From Candidatus Tayloriibacteriota bacterium (GTDB lineage Bacteria; Patescibacteriota; Minisyncoccia; Phycocordibacterales; CAIRYW01), in NCBI GenBank assembly GCA_028286725.1, contig JAQBQZ010000007.1, forward strand, positions 135,262-186,706: a DNA stretch of 51,445 nucleotides. The letters run 5' to 3'. Shown piece after piece: positions 43,285-51,428 of this stretch (positions are counted from its first letter, which is position 1; every line of letters starts with the position of its first letter). A program made the position numbers and the translations under genes. The notes beneath the pieces were generated by a model. It was not told the origin of the DNA, did not search any database, and worked only from the letters and a program-made list of their open reading frames with translations.

Positions 43285-44283
43285 ATGTTTAAGACGCTTC
43301 GAAACTTCTTCTTCACACACGAAGACAACAATCACCATCCGCACATCTGGAGACTTCCAGGAACTTTTGCTTTTATCGGTGCAGTCATTCTCGTTGAAAC
43401 ATATTTCTTCACAGGTTCGTATCTCCTCATAAGTGGCAACAGTTTTCTCGCATCAGTATTCCCAAACGCACTTGTTGCATTTACAAACGATGTTCGAGAA
43501 GGCAAAAATATTGCTCCACTAAAAGAAAATGATACGTTAGCAAAGGCTGCCCAAATCAAAGCGAACGACATGGCAGCTCGAGGGTATTTTTCACACTACA
43601 CACCAGAGGGGCTTCCACCGTGGACATTCATATCACAAGCAGGGTACCAATATTCACATGCAGGAGAAAATCTTGCGGTGAATTTCGTTGATTCAAAAGA
43701 TGTTGTTGATGCGTGGGTCGCATCACCGACACATTATGCCAACCTCATCAAAGACGAGTACAAAGAAATCGGGATCGCTACAGCAGAAGGTAATTACCAA
43801 GGCAAAAAAACAATCTTCATTGTAGAATTTTTTGGTACACCAAAATCACCTTCGTCTGAGAGCATTCTTGCTGTAAATACTCAAAAAGCGACAACAACGG
43901 TCGCAAAAGTTATCAAAAAGATCACTCCTGAGCCTCAAATTTTGCATACAGACGCTCCAAGTGTGGAGATCGGAACAACTACCGCAGCATCAACAACAGT
44001 AGCTACAACAGCCTCTACAACGCCTGTTGTTGCAGGTCTTGAATCAGATACTGACCCACAGGATCTACATGCATCTCCAGCATTTTTTCTTACATATCCA
44101 CGACACGTTGTTTCAATCATCCTCAGTCTATTTGCTCTCTTGATCACAATACTTGTTGCAGTTGCAATAAAGACTCACAACAAAGAACATCACTGGCACA
44201 TTTTGAGCATTGCGTTGTGGTTCTTGGTCATTGTCGGACTTGCACTACTTCTTAACTTCGTCTTTGCAGCAGGAGTGATCTAA
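43285..44283 (+). CDS. Membrane-anchored CAP/SCP-domain protein
   Basis: 332 aa from ATG 43285 (MFKTLRNFFFTHED); earlier in-frame starts would cross the terminator at 43195. TM1 at about 25-48, an extracytoplasmic CAP domain (about 60-190) with family motifs YFSHYTPEG, AGENLAV and VVDAWVASPTHYANLIKDEYKEIGIA including both histidines, a Thr-rich spacer, and two C-terminal TM helices (about 270-292, 302-325). CAP proteins are secreted cysteine-rich/PR-1-type domains of varied function. Ligand unknown. Confidence 0.85.
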   Translation: MFKTLRNFFFTHEDNNHHPHIWRLPGTFAFIGAVILVETYFFTGSYLLISGNSFLASVFPNALVAFTNDVREGKNIAPLKENDTLAKAAQIKANDMAARGYFSHYTPEGLPPWTFISQAGYQYSHAGENLAVNFVDSKDVVDAWVASPTHYANLIKDEYKEIGIATAEGNYQGKKTIFIVEFFGTPKSPSSESILAVNTQKATTTVAKVIKKITPEPQILHTDAPSVEIGTTTAASTTVATTASTTPVVAGLESDTDPQDLHASPAFFLTYPRHVVSIILSLFALLITILVAVAIKTHNKEHHWHILSIALWFLVIVGLALLLNFVFAAGVI

Positions 44284-44296
44284 CTTTATTTCAACA

Positions 44297-45277
44297 ATGC
44301 CTATTATTATCTTTTTTATTTTTGTTGTTTTTGCAGCCTTCTTTGCAGCATCTGAGACTGCTTTTTTCAGCCTACATCCATCAGCAATTCAGCTTTTAAA
44401 AAAGAAAAAATCTTTTAATGCGGGACTCATCGAAACTCTCAAAAAAGATTCCGAAAAACTTCTCACTACGATCCTCATCGGGAGCACTGTGGTCAACCTC
44501 GGAGCCGGAGCATACACAACAGAAGTAGCAGTAACTCGTTTTGGATCACTCGGTATTGGGATTGTGGCAGGACTTACAACCATCATCATTCTTCTTGTGG
44601 GAGAAATAATTCCAAAGTCATTTGCATACAACAACAACACAAAAGTTGCGCAATATTTCGCATATCCACTTTACTTTTTTGTACTGCTCTTTACTCCAAT
44701 ATCTTTTGTATTGAATGCGATCAACAAAAAGCTAGGTTCTAGTCATGGTAAACATGGGCACATCAGTGAAGACGAAGTACTTATCATGTCTCGAATGAGT
44801 GTGGAGAAAGGGGGTATTGGATATGACGAACATCAGCTGATCGAACGAATATTCAGATTCAACGATATTACCGTAGGGCAGATCATGACCGCAGAACCGC
44901 GAATCCACTTCGTAAATGGAGAGGTCAAAGTCGATCAGATCGCTCACTATGTCTCAAAAACAGAACACTCACGATATCCTGTATATGTAGGCAACAATCA
45001 CAATATCATTGGCTACATCCACATCAACACAGTCATGAAAGCCTTGAATTCTAAAGATCGAGATCTACCAGTATCTGATTTTGTTTCACCAATTCAAAAG
45101 ATAGATGAGAACATGCAGCTTGATCGAGCATTCAGAGCCATGAACAAAAAGCAGGCACATATGTATCTTGTCCATAAACACAAACATCCAAAGGATATTA
45201 TTGGACTCATCACACTCGAAGACATTCTCGAAGAATTAGTAGGGGAGATTGAAGATGAAACGGATTTGGGAAAATAA
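44297..45277 (+). CDS. CNNM/CorC-type transporter (DUF21 plus CBS pair)
   Basis: 326 aa. N-terminal DUF21 membrane domain with three or four TM helices (IIFFIFVVFAAFFAASETAFFSL signature), then two CBS domains (ITVGQIMTAEPRIHFVNG and FVSPIQKIDENMQLD...IIGLITLEDILEELVGEIEDE). The C-terminal CorC-HlyC domain is absent. Family members move Mg2+ and related cations or sense adenine nucleotides. Follows the CAP gene by 13 nt. Confidence 0.9.
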   Translation: MPIIIFFIFVVFAAFFAASETAFFSLHPSAIQLLKKKKSFNAGLIETLKKDSEKLLTTILIGSTVVNLGAGAYTTEVAVTRFGSLGIGIVAGLTTIIILLVGEIIPKSFAYNNNTKVAQYFAYPLYFFVLLFTPISFVLNAINKKLGSSHGKHGHISEDEVLIMSRMSVEKGGIGYDEHQLIERIFRFNDITVGQIMTAEPRIHFVNGEVKVDQIAHYVSKTEHSRYPVYVGNNHNIIGYIHINTVMKALNSKDRDLPVSDFVSPIQKIDENMQLDRAFRAMNKKQAHMYLVHKHKHPKDIIGLITLEDILEELVGEIEDETDLGK

Positions 45278-45296
45278 AAACTTCGCTTGTTGGAAA

Positions 45297-45325
45297 TAAA
45301 AAACTCCCTCGAAAAAATCGGGGAG
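45297..45325 (-). terminator. Terminator of minus-strand gene
   Basis: Imperfect CTCCCTCGA/TCGGGGAG stem around AAAAA. Read on the minus strand it ends in a T-run (complement of the A-run at 45296-45302). Confidence 0.55.
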
Positions 45326-45664
45326 CTAGTAGGGAACGTTGATCTCAACATAGAGCGCCATGAAGGACTGTCGATGATTAGTTCTCGAATAATCGATATG
45401 AACTTTCATTCCTTTGGCGAACGCAGAAAAGATTGCATAAGCCGATTTGGGAATCACCTCAGGCTTTTTCAGATTGGCATAAGCTGCGATCCCGTCACGT
45501 GCGGCAGAGAGCAGGATATCCTTTTGCGCACTGTCACCAAGTCTTTTGGTGAGCTCAGCGATATGATGTTCGGTGCAGGTTGCACTGAACAGAACTTCAA
45601 GGAAGTTGCGGTTTGGCAACCTGTCGAGATCGACAGGAATCTCATCGGTGGGTAGTGGGTGCAT
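45326..45664 (-). CDS. Hypothetical protein, minus strand, 112 aa
   Basis: Chosen over overlapping plus-strand and other minus frames because its translation looks protein-like: LPNRNFLEVLFSATCTEHHI, IAELTKRLGD, DGIAAYANLKKPEVIPK. Start ATG 45664 (MHPLPTDEIP); a TTG 9 nt further upstream is possible. Soluble, mostly helical, two histidines next to one cysteine. A hairpin AAGTGGTA/TACCACTT (45673-45700) sits just before the start. Not recognised. Confidence 0.5.
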   Translation of the reverse strand: MHPLPTDEIPVDLDRLPNRNFLEVLFSATCTEHHIAELTKRLGDSAQKDILLSAARDGIAAYANLKKPEVIPKSAYAIFSAFAKGMKVHIDYSRTNHRQSFMALYVEINVPY

Positions 45665-45772
45665 AAATAACAAGTGGTAATCTTCTGCACAATACCACTT
45701 GAATCGATTTTAATCAAGATATAAAAAGCATAACAAATCTAAAGTTAGTTATCGAAATGACTGAACTCATTG

Positions 45773-45781
45773 TGTTATAAT
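45773..45781 (+). promoter_or_regulatory. Extended -10 promoter, leaderless
   Basis: TGT-TATAAT ends exactly 7 nt before ATG 45788. Confidence 0.6.
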
Positions 45782-45787
45782 GTAATC

Positions 45788-46186
45788 ATGAACCGTGCAT
45801 ACACTTGGTACAATTCACTTATAAAACCAACTTGGGCGCCTCCACAGTGGCTTTTTGGACCTGTATGGACTGTGCTCTATATATTAATTACACTTTCATT
45901 TGGTAAGGTGTTTATCATGCTTGCACAAGATCAAATATCTTTTATGATCGCGCTGCCATTTATATTAAATCTTGTTTTCAATTTCATCTTCACACCAATA
46001 CAATTCCGACTCAAAAATAATCTCCTCGCAGCCCTCGATATTCTCCTCGTTCTTGCGATGCTTATTTGGGCAATGATCCTAATATTTCCAATTGCACCCT
46101 GGATCACATACATAAATATCCCATATTTACTCTGGGTATCGTTTGCAACAGTTCTACAACTCACAATCACATATCTCAATCGATAG
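45788..46186 (+). CDS. TspO/MBR family membrane protein
   Basis: 132 aa, five TM helices. Start at ATG 45788 (MNRAYTWYNSLIKPTWAPP). Family signature WAPPQWLFGPVWTVLYILI, and the aromatic residues of the porphyrin-binding groove. TspO homologues bind tetrapyrroles or cholesterol-like lipids; the ligand here is unknown, and no tetrapyrrole genes are in the window. Confidence 0.9.
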   Translation: MNRAYTWYNSLIKPTWAPPQWLFGPVWTVLYILITLSFGKVFIMLAQDQISFMIALPFILNLVFNFIFTPIQFRLKNNLLAALDILLVLAMLIWAMILIFPIAPWITYINIPYLLWVSFATVLQLTITYLNR

Positions 46187-46189
46187 ATC

Positions 46190-46474
46190 ATGAGTTATTA
46201 CGCATCCAAATCGAACAAATATCCTCAAATCGCTGAAGCTGTTTTTGACTTTCACGGAATGACCACAAGCGAGTGCAAGCTTGAGCTCGAAGACATAATC
46301 CAAAGTGGAGAATATTCCCATATCCGCATCATAGTAGGCAAGGGAACTCGTAGTCCAAACGGCCCGGTCCTTCCAGACTTTGTGACCAACTACCTCATCT
46401 CCCACAACATTCGCTTTTCGTCTTCAAAACCTCAGAATGGAGGAGAGGGAGCACTGGAGGTGTATTTAGCCTAG
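46190..46474 (+). CDS. Stand-alone Smr-domain protein
   Basis: 94 aa. The Smr domain of MutS2/SmrA type: FDFHGMTTSECKLEL (DxHG), IRIIVGKGTRSPNGPVLPDFV (GxGxHS-like) and GALEVYL. Family members nick DNA or cut mRNA on stalled ribosomes. It starts 3 nt after the TspO gene, so they are co-transcribed. Confidence 0.85.
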   Translation: MSYYASKSNKYPQIAEAVFDFHGMTTSECKLELEDIIQSGEYSHIRIIVGKGTRSPNGPVLPDFVTNYLISHNIRFSSSKPQNGGEGALEVYLA

Positions 46475-46494
46475 AAAAAACCTTAATTTTATTG

Positions 46495-46547
46495 TATAAT
46501 TCATGCGTGAAAAAACTAATAAATTGCAAACAAACCAAATACAATAA
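46495..46547 (+). other. -10 box and short leader frame before the helicase gene
   Basis: TATAAT (46495-46500) is followed by ATG 46503 (MREKTNKLQTNQIQ, stop at 46547) and by a GTG 46507, exactly 7 nt after the -10 (15 codons, stop at 46554). The helicase ATG is at 46556. Either frame could be a coupled leader peptide; neither is proven. Confidence 0.3.
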
Positions 46548-46555
46548 ACTTTAAT

Positions 46556-47269
46556 ATGTCTGAAATAAAAACTTTTGCTTTTGAAAAGAGTGACTTTGCT
46601 AAAATAAAAGAATACAGATTTGGCCAAAACTGGCCAGCAGTTTATATAATTGAAGACGGTAAAGAAATTTATATAGGTGAGACTACCTCTATACACTCTC
46701 GTTGCCAACAACATTACGATAAACCAAATAGAAAAAAATTAGAAAAAATTCATATTATTACAGATGATGAATTTAATAAATCAGCAGCTCTCGATATTGA
46801 ATCTCGACTTATACAGTTCATGATAGCAGACCAGAAATTTGTACTTCAAAATGGAAACTCAGGATTAAGAGGGCATAATTATTTTGATAAAGAAAAATAT
46901 GAAGCAAAATTTGAAATTGCTTGGGAAAATTTAAGAGAAAAGGGTTTGGTTATAAATTCACTTAGTGATTTGTTTAAATATTCACCGTATAAATCACTAA
47001 ACGAAGATCAGTTTTTCGTTGCAGGAAAAATTTACAAAGATATAAAAGATAATGTAAGCAATGCTTATATAATAAATGGAAAGCCAGGAACAGGCAAAAC
47101 CATTCTTGCAACATATTTATTTAAGTACCTGAAAGAAAAAGATGAGACAAAACATCTTAATATCGGACTCGTTGTTCCAATGTCGAGTTTGAGACAGACA
47201 ATAAAAAAAGTATTTAGTAAAATCAAACATGGTTATAGGACCAAACGATGTTGTACGGCAAAAATATGA
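46556..47269 (+). CDS. GIY-YIG nuclease / DUF2075 helicase, N-terminal fragment
   Basis: 237 residues. GIY-YIG domain at about 20-100: AVYIIEDGKEIYIGET, catalytic Arg in SIHSRCQQH and Glu in ALDIESRLIQF. Then a linker (SDLFKYSPYKSLNEDQ) and helicase Walker A INGKPGTGKTILATYL (about 172-180). Family-like sequence ends at LRQTIKKVFSKIK; the last ten or so codons (HGYRTKRCCTAKI) are out of frame. The Walker B half continues in another frame from 47229. AT-richer than neighbours, so possibly acquired. Either a frameshifted gene, an assembly error or a recoded gene. Confidence 0.75.
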   Translation: MSEIKTFAFEKSDFAKIKEYRFGQNWPAVYIIEDGKEIYIGETTSIHSRCQQHYDKPNRKKLEKIHIITDDEFNKSAALDIESRLIQFMIADQKFVLQNGNSGLRGHNYFDKEKYEAKFEIAWENLREKGLVINSLSDLFKYSPYKSLNEDQFFVAGKIYKDIKDNVSNAYIINGKPGTGKTILATYLFKYLKEKDETKHLNIGLVVPMSSLRQTIKKVFSKIKHGYRTKRCCTAKI

Positions 47270-48545
47270 TCTGCTTATTGTGGACGAATCTCACAGACTT
47301 CAACGACGTAAGAATATTATGGGTTATGGAGCCTATGATACAGTCAACAAAAATCTTGGTTTAGACAAAGATGCAACACAGCTTGAGTGGATCATGAGAT
47401 CATCTAAGCATCAAATATTCCTTTACGACAAAAATCAAAGTGTAAAACCCTCAGATATTCGACCTGAAGATTTTCAAAAACTTAATGCTAAAGAATATAC
47501 CCTCAATACTCAAATGCGAGTTGAAGCTGGTGAGGAATACATCAAGTTTATTGAGGATATATTTGATCTAAGAAAACCTGAGAAAACGGAGTTCAAAAAC
47601 TATGATTTCAAAATATTTGATAATATTGTAAGCCTCGTAAAAGAAATAAAAACAAAAGAAGATGAATACAAACTTTCTCGAGTTGTGGCTGGTTATGCAT
47701 GGCCATGGCATACAAAATCAGGGAGTAAATCGATTCAAAAACATGATATTGAAATAGATGGAATGAAACTAATGTGGAATTCAACAGCACAGGATTGGGT
47801 CAATTCACCTAATGCAATTAACGAAGTTGGGTGTATTCATACAGTACAAGGATATGATCTAAATTATGTTGGAGTAATTATTGGTCCAGAATTTTCATAT
47901 AATCCAATAACCAAGAAATTCAATGTAGATAAGAGCAAATACTTTGATACAAATGGACGAAATGGTATTACAGATCCAAATGAATTGGAAAGGTACATTA
48001 TCAATATCTACAAAACCCTACTTACAAGAGGTATCAAAGGTACTTATGTTTATATTGTCGACGAAAATCTAAGAAATTATATTAAACGAGTTTTAAATCC
48101 TGTTATTGTGGTGACACAAATTCAATTCAATAAAGAAGAAGTGAAATCACCGTATCAAATGGAAACAATCAAAATTCCTTTAGTGGGATCGGCTCCATGT
48201 GGTAACCCACTTATGGGAGAAGAAAATATTGAGGAATATATAGATGTGTCAAAAAACAAGATCAGACCAGGTGCAAAGTATTTTATAGTGAGAGCTGATG
48301 GAGATTCTATGAATAAAGCAGGTATTAATGATGGAGATTTGGTTCTTTGTAGATGGGCAGAGAAAGGGGAAACAGGAGATCGAGTTGTTGCACTTCTAGG
48401 AGGGGAAAATGTAACAATTAAATATTATGACAAACGAGACGGTAGAAGAATATTATTACCAAAAAGCACAAACCCACAGCATCAACCAATAATTCCTGAA
48501 GAAGGAGATAGTGTGCAAGGAATAGTACAAGAGATAATAAATTAA
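47229..48545 (+). CDS. DUF2075 helicase C-terminal part fused to LexA/UmuD-like S24 peptidase
   Basis: 438 residues from ATG 47229. Continues the helicase: MVIGPNDVV, Walker B YDLLIVDESHRLQRR, IHTVQGYDLNYVGVIIG and LLTRGIKGTYVYIVDE. From about 315 an S24 domain: cleavage-type Cys324-Gly325 (SAPCGNPLMG), nucleophile Ser360 in RADGDSMNKAGINDGD and Lys398 in NVTIKYY. Cleavage site to Ser is 36 residues and Ser to Lys 38, close to the UmuD layout (36 and 37). So the domain is probably active in self-cleavage, as in LexA/UmuD. With the preceding fragment it forms one nuclease-helicase-peptidase polypeptide split by a +1 shift. Confidence 0.75.
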   Translation: MVIGPNDVVRQKYDLLIVDESHRLQRRKNIMGYGAYDTVNKNLGLDKDATQLEWIMRSSKHQIFLYDKNQSVKPSDIRPEDFQKLNAKEYTLNTQMRVEAGEEYIKFIEDIFDLRKPEKTEFKNYDFKIFDNIVSLVKEIKTKEDEYKLSRVVAGYAWPWHTKSGSKSIQKHDIEIDGMKLMWNSTAQDWVNSPNAINEVGCIHTVQGYDLNYVGVIIGPEFSYNPITKKFNVDKSKYFDTNGRNGITDPNELERYIINIYKTLLTRGIKGTYVYIVDENLRNYIKRVLNPVIVVTQIQFNKEEVKSPYQMETIKIPLVGSAPCGNPLMGEENIEEYIDVSKNKIRPGAKYFIVRADGDSMNKAGINDGDLVLCRWAEKGETGDRVVALLGGENVTIKYYDKRDGRRILLPKSTNPQHQPIIPEEGDSVQGIVQEIIN

Positions 48546-48555
48546 TAATACAAAT

Positions 48556-49560
48556 ATGAGTTTACAAGATACTAAAAACCAGATAATTAAGCTAGTTGAT
48601 CAAATTTCAAACTTAGACATATCAAGATTATCACCCGAAGGACCAAACGTTTCCACATGGAATAACATGGACAGTAATGAAATAAGTATATTCGTTGATG
48701 ATATTATTCTTGTACTTGCTAAAATAAAGACAGATACACATATTCTAGATACCCTACTTCCAAACCATCTTAATGAACTTAAGAATAATTTAGATCAATT
48801 CACTGCTCAATATAATAATCTTTTAGCAATACAGCCCAATCAAATCACTAGCCACCACCATAACCTACTAAACATAGTAAACACTATCGGCATAATACTC
48901 CGATCCACAGGACTCTATACACAGTTAAAATTAACACCAGGTTTTAATAAAATTACCAAGAATCTTAATGAGGCAAATGTTACACTTAAACAATTTAATC
49001 TTGAAGATTTTAATAAGGCCATTGTTTTAGTTAATGATTTAATTAAGAGCAAGGTTTCTTTTGAAGATAAAACAATTAAAGAGCATTTAGGAACATTCAT
49101 TAACAGTGCGAACGAACACAAAATACATAGAAAAGAAAAATTTTTTTCAATAAAATTTAGTGGGCAATGGTGGTGGTTATTCTCAGCAATGATGATGGGA
49201 AGTATTGTCGCACTAATTGTAACATCCTTCATTTCTGTTCTTGAAAAAAATTCAAGCATTTCAGCAGGTGCAGCAATTCTCAGAATTTCATCATTAATCA
49301 TTCCATCATATTTTACATTCTTTTTCATTTCTCAATTTAATTATCATAAAAAAATGTATGAGGTTTACAGCTTTAAAAATACATCCTTAAATACAATGAC
49401 AGAATTAATGAAAATTAATCAAGCCAAATCTGATTATATTTTAGAAAAGGGGTTACTTGTTTTATTTAATGAACCCCAATTAAAAGATGAGGGAAAATAC
49501 GACAAACAATTAGTAAGCGACATGCTTGGGATAATTAAAAACCAATTAGGGAATAAATAA
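48556..49560 (+). CDS. Two-TM protein with long helical N-terminal region
   Basis: 334 aa. Residues 1-200 are soluble, helical and Asn/Leu-rich with coiled-coil tendency (LNELKNNLDQFTAQYNNLL). Two TM helices follow (about 208-232 and 243-262, WWWLFSAMMMGSIVALIVTSF), then a cytosolic tail of about 65 residues. Starts 10 nt after the helicase/S24 gene and shares its low GC and codon use, so it is probably the second gene of the same operon. Possible effector or anchor; not recognised. Confidence 0.6.
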   Translation: MSLQDTKNQIIKLVDQISNLDISRLSPEGPNVSTWNNMDSNEISIFVDDIILVLAKIKTDTHILDTLLPNHLNELKNNLDQFTAQYNNLLAIQPNQITSHHHNLLNIVNTIGIILRSTGLYTQLKLTPGFNKITKNLNEANVTLKQFNLEDFNKAIVLVNDLIKSKVSFEDKTIKEHLGTFINSANEHKIHRKEKFFSIKFSGQWWWLFSAMMMGSIVALIVTSFISVLEKNSSISAGAAILRISSLIIPSYFTFFFISQFNYHKKMYEVYSFKNTSLNTMTELMKINQAKSDYILEKGLLVLFNEPQLKDEGKYDKQLVSDMLGIIKNQLGNK

Positions 49561-49574
49561 TTTAAATTATTTAA

Positions 49575-49583
49575 TGCTATAAT
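49575..49583 (+). promoter_or_regulatory. Aquaporin extended -10 promoter
   Basis: TGC-TATAAT; predicted start about 49590, leader about 32 nt. Confidence 0.45.
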
Positions 49584-49621
49584 TTACTAATTATTTAGTT
49601 ATTAATTATTTGTAAGTATTT

Positions 49622-50218
49622 ATGTTCAAAAAATATCTCGCAGAATTTATCGGTACATTTACTCTTTCGTTTGCGGTGCTTGTAGCGCTCGCATTCACAG
49701 GAGCACTACCAATCGGAGTTCCACTTATTGCAGGGCTCGTTCTAGGATTATTTGTTTATAGTATTGGAAGTATTTCAGGGGCGCATATCAACCCTTCAGT
49801 AACAATAGGGCTTTATTCAATCAAAAAGATCTCGCTTTATGATGCAATACACTATATTGTAGCTCAGATATTGGGAGCACTTCTTGCGATACTTATTGCC
49901 AACATGCTTGATATAACAAGCCCGATCACTCCGGATAACTTTAGTTGGGCAATCTTCCTTGCAGAAATGCTCGGAGCGTTCATCTTCAACTTTGGTATCG
50001 CATCTGTGGTATACGGAAAGGTGTCTGACATGGCTTCAGGACTTGTGATCGGAGGATCATTGGCTCTTGGTATCATTGTCGCATCTCTCTCGGGTGCAAA
50101 TGGAATCTTGAACCCTGCAGTAGCACTCGCACTCAACTCACTCACGATCCTTTACATTGTTGCACCGATTGCGGGATCACTTGTGGCATATCAGGTGTAC
50201 CGATATTTGGTTAAGTAA
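49622..50218 (+). CDS. Aquaporin-like channel (MIP family)
   Basis: 198 aa, six TM helices, somewhat short for the family (about 230). Two pore motifs: GAHINPSVTIGL (NPS in place of NPA) and GILNPAVALAL (NPA). N-terminal AEFIGTFTLSFA is typical. NPS variants occur in some aquaglyceroporin-like members, so water or small neutral solutes are possible. Confidence 0.9.
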   Translation: MFKKYLAEFIGTFTLSFAVLVALAFTGALPIGVPLIAGLVLGLFVYSIGSISGAHINPSVTIGLYSIKKISLYDAIHYIVAQILGALLAILIANMLDITSPITPDNFSWAIFLAEMLGAFIFNFGIASVVYGKVSDMASGLVIGGSLALGIIVASLSGANGILNPAVALALNSLTILYIVAPIAGSLVAYQVYRYLVK

Positions 50219-50242
50219 TTATTGTTTGAAAGAAGAATAGGG

Positions 50243-50275
50243 AAAGCCCCGATCCTAGAGGATTGGGGCTTTTTG
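50243..50275 (+). terminator. Intrinsic terminator after aquaporin
   Basis: AAAGCCCC-G-ATCC, loop TAGA, GGAT-T-GGGGCTTT and a T-run. Confidence 0.88.
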
Positions 50276-50322
50276 GTACTTGTAAGACAATCCTCGACAA
50301 TTCGTCTTTAATACATATAAGG

Positions 50323-50328
50323 TATAAT
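50323..50328 (+). promoter_or_regulatory. -10 box before the last gene
   Basis: TATAAT ends 10 nt before ATG 50338; leader about 3 nt. Confidence 0.45.
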
Positions 50329-50337
50329 AAAAACTAT

Positions 50338-51378
50338 ATGAATAGAAACGCAATATATGCAATCATAATCATCATCTTTGCTTTTTTGGGTATTTTGACA
50401 TTAAGCAAGATTCCAGCAAAACCAATAACGACTTACGAAGAATGTACCGCTGCTGGGTATCCAGCGTTAGAATCGTATCCTGAACAATGTAAAACTCCAG
50501 ATGGAAAAACATTTGTCAAAAGTGTCCAAGGACCGTCTACTACCAATAACGATGCAGACCTATCTGATCTCATCGTTATTGATTCACCAAAGTCTAACGA
50601 CACAATCAAAAGTCCAGTAACAATTACGGGTCGCGCACGAGGCTCGTTTTATTTCGAAGGATCACTCCCAGTTAAACTACTTGATAGTGCAGGCAAAGTA
50701 ATCGCCGAAGCTCCAGCAAAAGCACAAAGTGATTGGATGACGAGTGAATTCGTACCATTCAAAGTTACTTTGAATTACACAGAGCCGACAGCAGCAACGA
50801 GTGCAACATTGTCATTCCACAATGATAATCCGTCAGGATTGCCAAAGAATGATAAAGAATACAAAATGGCCATAATCCTCGCACCGAGTGCAATTACAGG
50901 TTTTAATATTCCATTCCCTTTGAATATTGGAGACAAAGTGAGCTTCTCTGACACACTCACTGTCACACTTAAATCAGTTGAAGACTCAAGATGTAAGCCA
51001 AATGTTCAATGTATTTGGGCAGGAGAATTGTCACCAATACTTCTTGTAGGCAAAGCTCAAAGCGAAGTTCGCCTCGGAACAGCCACAAAGAAATCAGTTA
51101 CTTTCGGTAATTACACCTTTACTCTCACTGATGCGACTGCAACAACAGCGACAATAATCGTAAAGAAAAATAATCCGCCAACCGTAAGCCAGGGTGCATG
51201 CTATGTTGGAGGTTGCAGTAGTGAAGTGTGTTCAGATCAAAAGGGGATAGTCTCAACATGTATATACCGAGAAGAATATGCCTGCTACAAAACTGCAACA
51301 TGTGAACGCCAGACAAATGGAAATTGCGGATGGACAGAGACCACTGCTCTAACTACATGTATAAATAATGCAAAATAA
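50338..51378 (+). CDS. Gmad2-domain and eight-cysteine-cluster exported protein
   Basis: 346 aa. Start ATG 50338 (MNRNAIYAI), because the -10 box lies between it and an upstream in-frame start. N-terminal TM or signal anchor (about 5-25), a short Cys-pair segment (EECTAAGYPA...EQCKTPDG), a Gmad2 Ig-like domain (about 75-150, IDSPKSNDTIKSPVTITGRA), a further beta domain, and a C-terminal cluster of eight cysteines (about 290-343: GACYVGGCSSEVC and ACYKTATCERQTNGNCGW). The cysteines point to disulfides outside the membrane. Function unknown. Confidence 0.8.
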   Translation: MNRNAIYAIIIIIFAFLGILTLSKIPAKPITTYEECTAAGYPALESYPEQCKTPDGKTFVKSVQGPSTTNNDADLSDLIVIDSPKSNDTIKSPVTITGRARGSFYFEGSLPVKLLDSAGKVIAEAPAKAQSDWMTSEFVPFKVTLNYTEPTAATSATLSFHNDNPSGLPKNDKEYKMAIILAPSAITGFNIPFPLNIGDKVSFSDTLTVTLKSVEDSRCKPNVQCIWAGELSPILLVGKAQSEVRLGTATKKSVTFGNYTFTLTDATATTATIIVKKNNPPTVSQGACYVGGCSSEVCSDQKGIVSTCIYREEYACYKTATCERQTNGNCGWTETTALTTCINNAK

Positions 51379-51395
51379 TAGATAGGGTAATTTAA

Positions 51396-51428
51396 AAAAA
51401 GCCTCAACGCTACGCGTTGAGGCTTTTT
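51396..51428 (+). terminator. Intrinsic terminator
   Basis: Perfect 15-bp stem AAAAAGCCTCAACGC, loop TAC, with T-run. Confidence 0.9.

Noticed and set aside
45287-45655. Plus-strand frame of 122 codons over the minus-strand gene
   Set aside because: Its composition is unlike a protein (scattered Cys, Gly and Met), it lacks a promoter, and the minus frame reads as a normal helical protein with its own terminator.
45469-45717. Second minus-strand frame of 82 codons
   Set aside because: Overlaps the better minus frame, with low-quality composition and no start signal.
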